From contig JASHQH010000245.1 of the NCBI GenBank assembly GCA_030037635.1, forward strand, positions 1 through 44,479: a DNA stretch of 44,479 nucleotides. Reading direction: 5' to 3'. The notes beneath the pieces are model-generated. The model was not told the origin of the DNA, ran no database searches, and saw only the letters and a program-made list of their open reading frames with translations. The translations under genes and the position numbers were made by a program. This document shows positions 41,038-44,479 of this stretch, in pieces; the first letter of the stretch is position 1, and every line of letters starts with the position of its first letter. This DNA comes from Acidobacteriaceae bacterium. Lineage in GTDB: Bacteria; Acidobacteriota; Terriglobia; Terriglobales; Acidobacteriaceae.

Positions 41038-42402
41038 CTAAACGAAGTGTCCGGAATCCTGACGGCATTCTTCGAGCTGGCGCTGGAACTCTTCCATCTG
41101 CTGCCGGAGCTGCTGCTGAAGCTGCTTCATCTGCTGGTCGTTGAAGTTCTTCTTGAATTCTTCCATCTGCCGGCGCAGCTGCTCCATCTGCTGAGAATCG
41201 AACGTGAATGCGTCGGGATTGAAGTTCTTTTTCAGTCCCTCGAATTGCTTCTGGAGCTGCTCCATTTGCTGAGAATCGAACTTGAATGTGCCGGGGCTGA
41301 AGTTTTTCTTGAATTCCTCCATATGCTGGCGGAATTGCTCCATCTGTTCAGGGCTCATTTGCAACTGGCCGTCAACTGTGTGGTTCATGGCATCAGCCTG
41401 CGCGGCTGCGGCGTCGGCTTGCGCCGCAAGCACCTGAGCGAGATCGGTGTCCATCTCGGGCGCCATGTCGGCCATCATGGGAACGTCGCCATTGGGAAAC
41501 AGATCGTCAAACTCGACTTCGCTGTGGCGCTTGGAGTCGACTTGCAGCGTGAGGGTCTGCTGCTTCTTGTCGCGCAGAATCGTGACCTGCACGGGCTTGC
41601 CCTGGTTGGAGCGCAGAGCGCGGTCCCAGTCAGCCACCGTGGCGATGGAATCAGTTCCCACCTTGAGAATCACGTCGAAGGCCTTAAGTCCGGCTGTTGC
41701 CGCCTCGCTCTTCTTGCCGACTTGCTTGACCATGAGACCGCCCTCGACGCCGAGATACTCAGCCATCTGCGAGGTGAGCGGCTCAACCAGTGCACCCACG
41801 TTGAGAGTGCTGGTGAAGAGCGACATGTGCCAGCCGCCGGGCGGAGGAGCATCGGCGCCGGCAAGGACGCCCATGGCTGAAGGCGGTGCGGGCGCGATGG
41901 GGCCCGGCTGGACGTTGAGAATCTTGTTCCAAACGTCGTGCTCCATTTCTTTACGATCGACAAGCTGTGCGGCGAGCGTCTGGATGTTGCCATCGCGGCT
42001 GATTTCGAGGCTGATTTTGCGGCCGGGCGGAATCTCACGCAGCATGCGGCGCAGCGCCTCGGCGCCTTCGACGTTCTGACCGTTGATTGCCAATACGACG
42101 TCGTTGACTTTCAGTCCGATTTGGCCGGCGGGTGCGTCGTGATCGATAAGAGTGATGACGGCGCCGCGCACTTCTTTGAGCTTGAGAGCCTGCGCCTTGT
42201 CGGCGTCGACATCGGCAACTTCGACACCCAGATAGCCAGCCGCACCAGAGTGTGCCAGCAGGGGGTTGGGATCCTCAAGGAAAGGGATGATTAACTGCGC
42301 CTGGGCACGGACAGCGCGCGGCGCCGCGATCAGGCATACAAAGGTGATGGCAAGGGCAAGGTTGAGATGGAATTGAACGTACGGCCTCAAAAGGTGCTTC
42401 AT
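41038..42402 (-). CDS. Exported protein with two PDZ domains and C-terminal heptad-like repeats
   Basis: The 454-residue protein has a signal peptide (LALAITFVCLIAAPRAVRAQ) and a first PDZ domain at about 55-150 (GYLGVEVADVDADKAQALKL, DVVLAINGQNVEGAEALRRM). A second PDZ-like domain covers about 213-290 (AEYLGVEGGLMVKQVGKKSE, FDVILKVGTDSIATVADWDR). No protease domain is present. The C-terminus (about 354-446) is a tandem repeat of MEQ(L/F)xxQxExxKKNF-type units, predicted helical and coiled coil. The gene follows the sigma/anti-sigma pair on the same strand with a 118-bp gap, and its ribosome site is GGGAG upstream of ATG 42402. PDZ domains usually bind C-terminal peptides, which suggests a periplasmic sensor or adaptor. 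Confidence 0.88.
   Translation of the reverse strand: MKHLLRPYVQFHLNLALAITFVCLIAAPRAVRAQAQLIIPFLEDPNPLLAHSGAAGYLGVEVADVDADKAQALKLKEVRGAVITLIDHDAPAGQIGLKVNDVVLAINGQNVEGAEALRRMLREIPPGRKISLEISRDGNIQTLAAQLVDRKEMEHDVWNKILNVQPGPIAPAPPSAMGVLAGADAPPPGGWHMSLFTSTLNVGALVEPLTSQMAEYLGVEGGLMVKQVGKKSEAATAGLKAFDVILKVGTDSIATVADWDRALRSNQGKPVQVTILRDKKQQTLTLQVDSKRHSEVEFDDLFPNGDVPMMADMAPEMDTDLAQVLAAQADAAAAQADAMNHTVDGQLQMSPEQMEQFRQHMEEFKKNFSPGTFKFDSQQMEQLQKQFEGLKKNFNPDAFTFDSQQMEQLRRQMEEFKKNFNDQQMKQLQQQLRQQMEEFQRQLEECRQDSGHFV
41068..41343 (-). repeat. Tandem helical repeats at the PDZ protein C-terminus
   Basis: Units begin at residues 354, 380, 406 and 425: MEQFRQHMEEFKKNF, MEQLQKQFEGLKKNF, MEQLRRQMEEFKKNF, and the shorter MKQLQQQLRQQMEEF. 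The first two are 26 residues long, linked by SPGTFKFDSQQ- and NPDAFTFDSQQ-type linkers; the last two lack that linker. The DNA is correspondingly repetitive. Confidence 0.85.
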
Positions 42403-42429
42403 GGCTGCTTCTCCCGCGTATTTCGTTTA

Positions 42430-42480
42430 CCGGTCCATCACCCCAGCAAGCCAAAATCGCTTGCCGGGGGCCCCGGTCCA
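42430..42480. repeat. Palindromic repeat family A, copy 3, with flanking direct repeats
   Basis: CCCCAGCAAG (42441-42450) pairs with CTTGCCGGGG (42460-42469) with one mismatch, and GCCCCGG follows. An 8-bp direct repeat CCGGTCCA lies at 42430-42437 and 42473-42480. It is in the spacer between the anti-sigma and PDZ genes, 28 bp upstream of the PDZ start codon, so the RNA hairpin may affect its translation. Confidence 0.7.
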
Positions 42481-42520
42481 CGCTCCTAAAGACGGCGCGG
42501 TTGCCGGAAAGATAGGCCGA

Positions 42521-43504
42521 CTATTGCGTTTCCGGAACCCGGCTCAAAACCTGCCGGGAAACATTTCTGATCTGGGCACTCTGATCCGAATTGGAAACCG
42601 AATAAAGCACCTGCTGGACGCTGGTGTCGGCGTCTACAGGTTCCAGCAAACCGATGGCAGCAATCCGGACGGCTGGATCGCTGTCGTTCAAGACCGATTG
42701 CAGCACGGCATTGCGAACCCGCTCATCGTCGGCGACGTATGGCTCCAACCCCTCAAGCGCCTTCTGGCGCACCTTGGCGCTGCGGTCGCGGCGCAGAGCC
42801 ACCATGAGGGCTTCGCGGATGCCGGTGGACTGGCAACTGTGGCCGGCGCGGCACTCGGCGGCAAGCAGAGCGACGGAGTCGTCGTGCACGCCCGGCGACG
42901 CGGAATTCTCAGTGGCCAGCATCAGCAACTGACGGATGCCGGGATCGTCGAGCGAGCCCGTGACTTGCCGCGGAACGAGCTGGCTGTAGCTGACGTTGAC
43001 GATCTCACTGTTCGGCTCACGAACGATGCTGGAGATGTTGGCAATATCGGCCAGCCCGGGCATTGCCGCAGCGGTCTCAACCTGCGGGCCCGCCGATGAG
43101 GAGGCTTGCGTTGCAGCATGAGCAAAGCGGCCCTGCGCATACTCGTAGCCGCCCAGAACGCCCGCCCCAGCTCCGGCCACCAGCAGAAGCAAAGCTGCTG
43201 CGGGAGCAGCCTGCAGACTGGCAAAATTGTTCAGAATGCGCTCGCCCAGTCGCTCATACCAGCGCTTGGGCGGCAGGGTGTCCAGTGCTTCATCCAGACG
43301 CAGATGCGCGCGCGCCACCAGATTCGGAGCCGGATCGGCAACGGGGTGCACATCGGCCAGCACCTTGAGTGCCCGCACCTGCTCGCGCTCCCTTTGGCAA
43401 TCTGCGCAGCCGGCCACGTGCCGCTCCAGCTCGTGCGCCAATTCATCAGGCAGCTCCCCATACGCCGCCATCACCATCCGTTCCTGTGCCAATTCGCAAT
43501 TCAT
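42521..43504 (-). CDS. Zinc-type anti-sigma factor with periplasmic HEAT repeats
   Basis: The 327-residue protein starts with a zf-HC2 anti-sigma motif: Cys3, His29, Cys33, Cys36 (NCELAQERM, then ELERHVAGCADCQRERE). A basic/amphipathic segment (to about 97) is followed by one membrane helix (APAAALLLLVAGAGAGVLGG, about 100-119). The periplasmic part carries HEAT repeats at about 225-320, for example KVRQKALEGLEPYVADDERV and AVRIAAIGLLEPVDAD. A cysteine pair (218, 224) lies just before them. ATG 43504 is preferred to a TTG seven codons upstream. It is 40 bp from the sigma gene on the same strand, so it should bind and restrain that sigma factor. Confidence 0.88.
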   Translation of the reverse strand: MNCELAQERMVMAAYGELPDELAHELERHVAGCADCQREREQVRALKVLADVHPVADPAPNLVARAHLRLDEALDTLPPKRWYERLGERILNNFASLQAAPAAALLLLVAGAGAGVLGGYEYAQGRFAHAATQASSSAGPQVETAAAMPGLADIANISSIVREPNSEIVNVSYSQLVPRQVTGSLDDPGIRQLLMLATENSASPGVHDDSVALLAAECRAGHSCQSTGIREALMVALRRDRSAKVRQKALEGLEPYVADDERVRNAVLQSVLNDSDPAVRIAAIGLLEPVDADTSVQQVLYSVSNSDQSAQIRNVSRQVLSRVPETQ

Positions 43505-43544
43505 CGCTACGTCCTTTTGCCCCAAAAGCCGCTAATAGCTGTTC

Positions 43545-44288
43545 CTATCTCAACTCCGCCAACTGCGCCCGCAGTTTCTTGGTGGCACGGAAGAGCGTAT
43601 TCTTGGCGGTCTCTTCCGTGGTGTTCAACATCTCGCCGATGGTGCGGAGCCGTAATCCCTGGTAATGCTTCAGCTCGAAAACCATCCGTTCGCGCGGCGT
43701 CAGCTTGGTGAGCGCCGCCTGAATTTTTTCGCCCAGCACCTTGCGATCGAGTTCGCGCGCCGGGTTTGAAAAAGATCGATTGTCTGAGATCGAGGCCAGC
43801 ACATCGATCTCATCGCCGGTACGGTCCACGAAGACCGCGTGGTCCTCGCGGCGGGTCTTGCGCCGGCGCAACTGGTCAAGGCAGAGATTGGTAACGATCC
43901 GGTAAATCCACGTATAAAACGAGCACTCGAAGCGGAAGTTACCAATGTACCGGAAGGCTTTCAAAAAAGCCTCCTGGTAAATATCCTCGGCATCGTGCTC
44001 CGAACCGGTCAGGTGCAGCGCCAGCCGCAATACCTGATGCTCGTATTGACGCACGAGGACGTCAAAGGCAGCGCGCGAACCGCCCTGGGCCTCGCGGATG
44101 AGGTCCATTTCGAGCGCGCGGCTTTGCCCGCGCTCCTGACCGCGGCTCACATCCTCGCGGTTCGCCCCGCCCATTGCTCTCGACGCAGCCATGCCTGAGG
44201 AGGATTTTACCCTCCCACTGGCCGGCCGAGCCAAAGCCGCCGCGGCCTGGACCACGTCTATGGGAACGCTGACTGCGTCCGCTGCCAT
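43545..44288 (-). CDS. ECF-type sigma-70 family RNA polymerase sigma factor
   Basis: The core contains sigma region 2 (AFDVLVRQYEHQVLRLALHL, DAEDIYQEAFLKAF and WIYRIVTNLCLDQLRRRK) and region 4 (LTKLTPRERMVFELKHYQGL then TIGEMLNTTEETAKNTLFRA). There is no region 1.1 or 3, as in ECF sigmas. The N-terminus before the MDLIREAQGGS segment is long and low in similarity, so the start is uncertain: 44288 is used, and several later ATGs (for example at MAASRAM or MDLIREA) could be true. It heads the anti-sigma and PDZ genes on the minus strand and is divergent from a gene cut at the right edge. Confidence 0.9.
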   Translation of the reverse strand: MAADAVSVPIDVVQAAAALARPASGRVKSSSGMAASRAMGGANREDVSRGQERGQSRALEMDLIREAQGGSRAAFDVLVRQYEHQVLRLALHLTGSEHDAEDIYQEAFLKAFRYIGNFRFECSFYTWIYRIVTNLCLDQLRRRKTRREDHAVFVDRTGDEIDVLASISDNRSFSNPARELDRKVLGEKIQAALTKLTPRERMVFELKHYQGLRLRTIGEMLNTTEETAKNTLFRATKKLRAQLAELR

Positions 44289-44445
44289 CGCTTCTGGAGC
44301 CCCCGGAAGTGAAGCTTCTACGCATTGAAGTAGACGCAGAACAAAGGGTTTGGTCAACAACGCGGGGAGCCAGGGAGCGACCGATCAAGGCAGCAAGGAG
44401 CGGGCGCATGGGCCCTCCGGGATATGGCCGTTAGACTTGAAGGTG

Positions 44446-44479
44446 ATGGCTGGCAATCTATTTGAAAACGAAGACGAAT
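44446..44479 (+). CDS. Possible start of a gene cut by the right edge
   Basis: The ATG at 44446 follows GAAGG with short spacing and opens a frame MAGNLFENEDE that runs off the window. Eleven codons are too few to name a family. It would be divergent from the sigma factor. Confidence 0.3.
   Translation, partial: MAGNLFENEDE

Noticed and set aside
1..44479. CRISPR arrays, phage genes, transposases, antiphage defence cassettes and biosynthetic clusters
   Set aside because: None was seen. The only short direct repeats are word-like spacer sequences, and the mobile-looking elements are small palindromes and a broken GIY-YIG gene.

Overview
The window looks like a chromosomal segment of an Acidobacteriota bacterium, probably Acidobacteriaceae or a near relative. 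The evidence is indirect. There are two very large outer-membrane TonB-dependent receptors with an N-terminal carboxypeptidase-regulatory-like domain, three secreted VWFA-related proteins of the type expanded in acidobacteria, a GC-rich base composition, and conserved genes (purH, dgt, pssA/psd, tsaB/rimI, obgE, der, rlmB) of Gram-negative character. No rRNA, tRNA, CRISPR array, prophage or complete insertion sequence was seen.

Layout. 1-4.5 kb: a VWFA-type protein cut by the left edge, then a 1241-residue TonB-dependent receptor, both on the minus strand. 4.7-12.8 kb: an XRE regulator, a rhomboid protease, purH, a TPR protein, an orphan sugar-type binding lipoprotein and dgt. 12.8-18.4 kb: a minus-strand run of an Asd-like protein, pssA, psd, a YdcH-like protein, rimI, tsaB and a trans-sulfuration enzyme; psd/pssA and tsaB/rimI overlap by 4 bp. 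18.4-19.7 kb: a gene-poor stretch with a small secreted carboxypeptidase-regulatory-like protein and a broken GIY-YIG gene lying between inverted copies of a dispersed palindromic repeat. 19.7-21.9 kb: two tandem VWFA-type proteins. 22.1-26.3 kb: a tight plus-strand run of DUF1015, N-acetylmuramoyl-L-alanine amidase, GerMN lipoprotein-like and GT-C mannosyltransferase-like genes. 26.4-28.1 kb: a small secreted DUF5818-like protein and obgE. 28.5-35.3 kb: the second receptor, a DinG/XPD-type helicase and a small hypothetical gene. 35.5-37.9 kb: der and a 2OG-Fe(II) oxygenase. 37.9-44.3 kb: a minus-strand series running from an ECF-type sigma factor through an anti-sigma factor with periplasmic HEAT repeats, a two-PDZ coiled-coil protein, rlmB and an M1-peptidase-like protein whose HEXXH motif is lost.

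Most noteworthy. (1) The sigma / zinc anti-sigma-HEAT / PDZ-repeat gene set looks like an envelope-sensing module. (2) Two families of small palindromic repeats are scattered through the window, and both have a copy inside the coding sequence of the M1-like gene; one family brackets the GIY-YIG pseudogene. (3) Several proteins look like catalytically lapsed family members: the M1-like protein (HEXXH to HALTQ) and the Asd-like protein (no catalytic cysteine). (4) Der carries an inter-domain insertion made of short word-like DNA repeats that otherwise occur between genes. All identifications were made by eye from sequence motifs; no database search was run.
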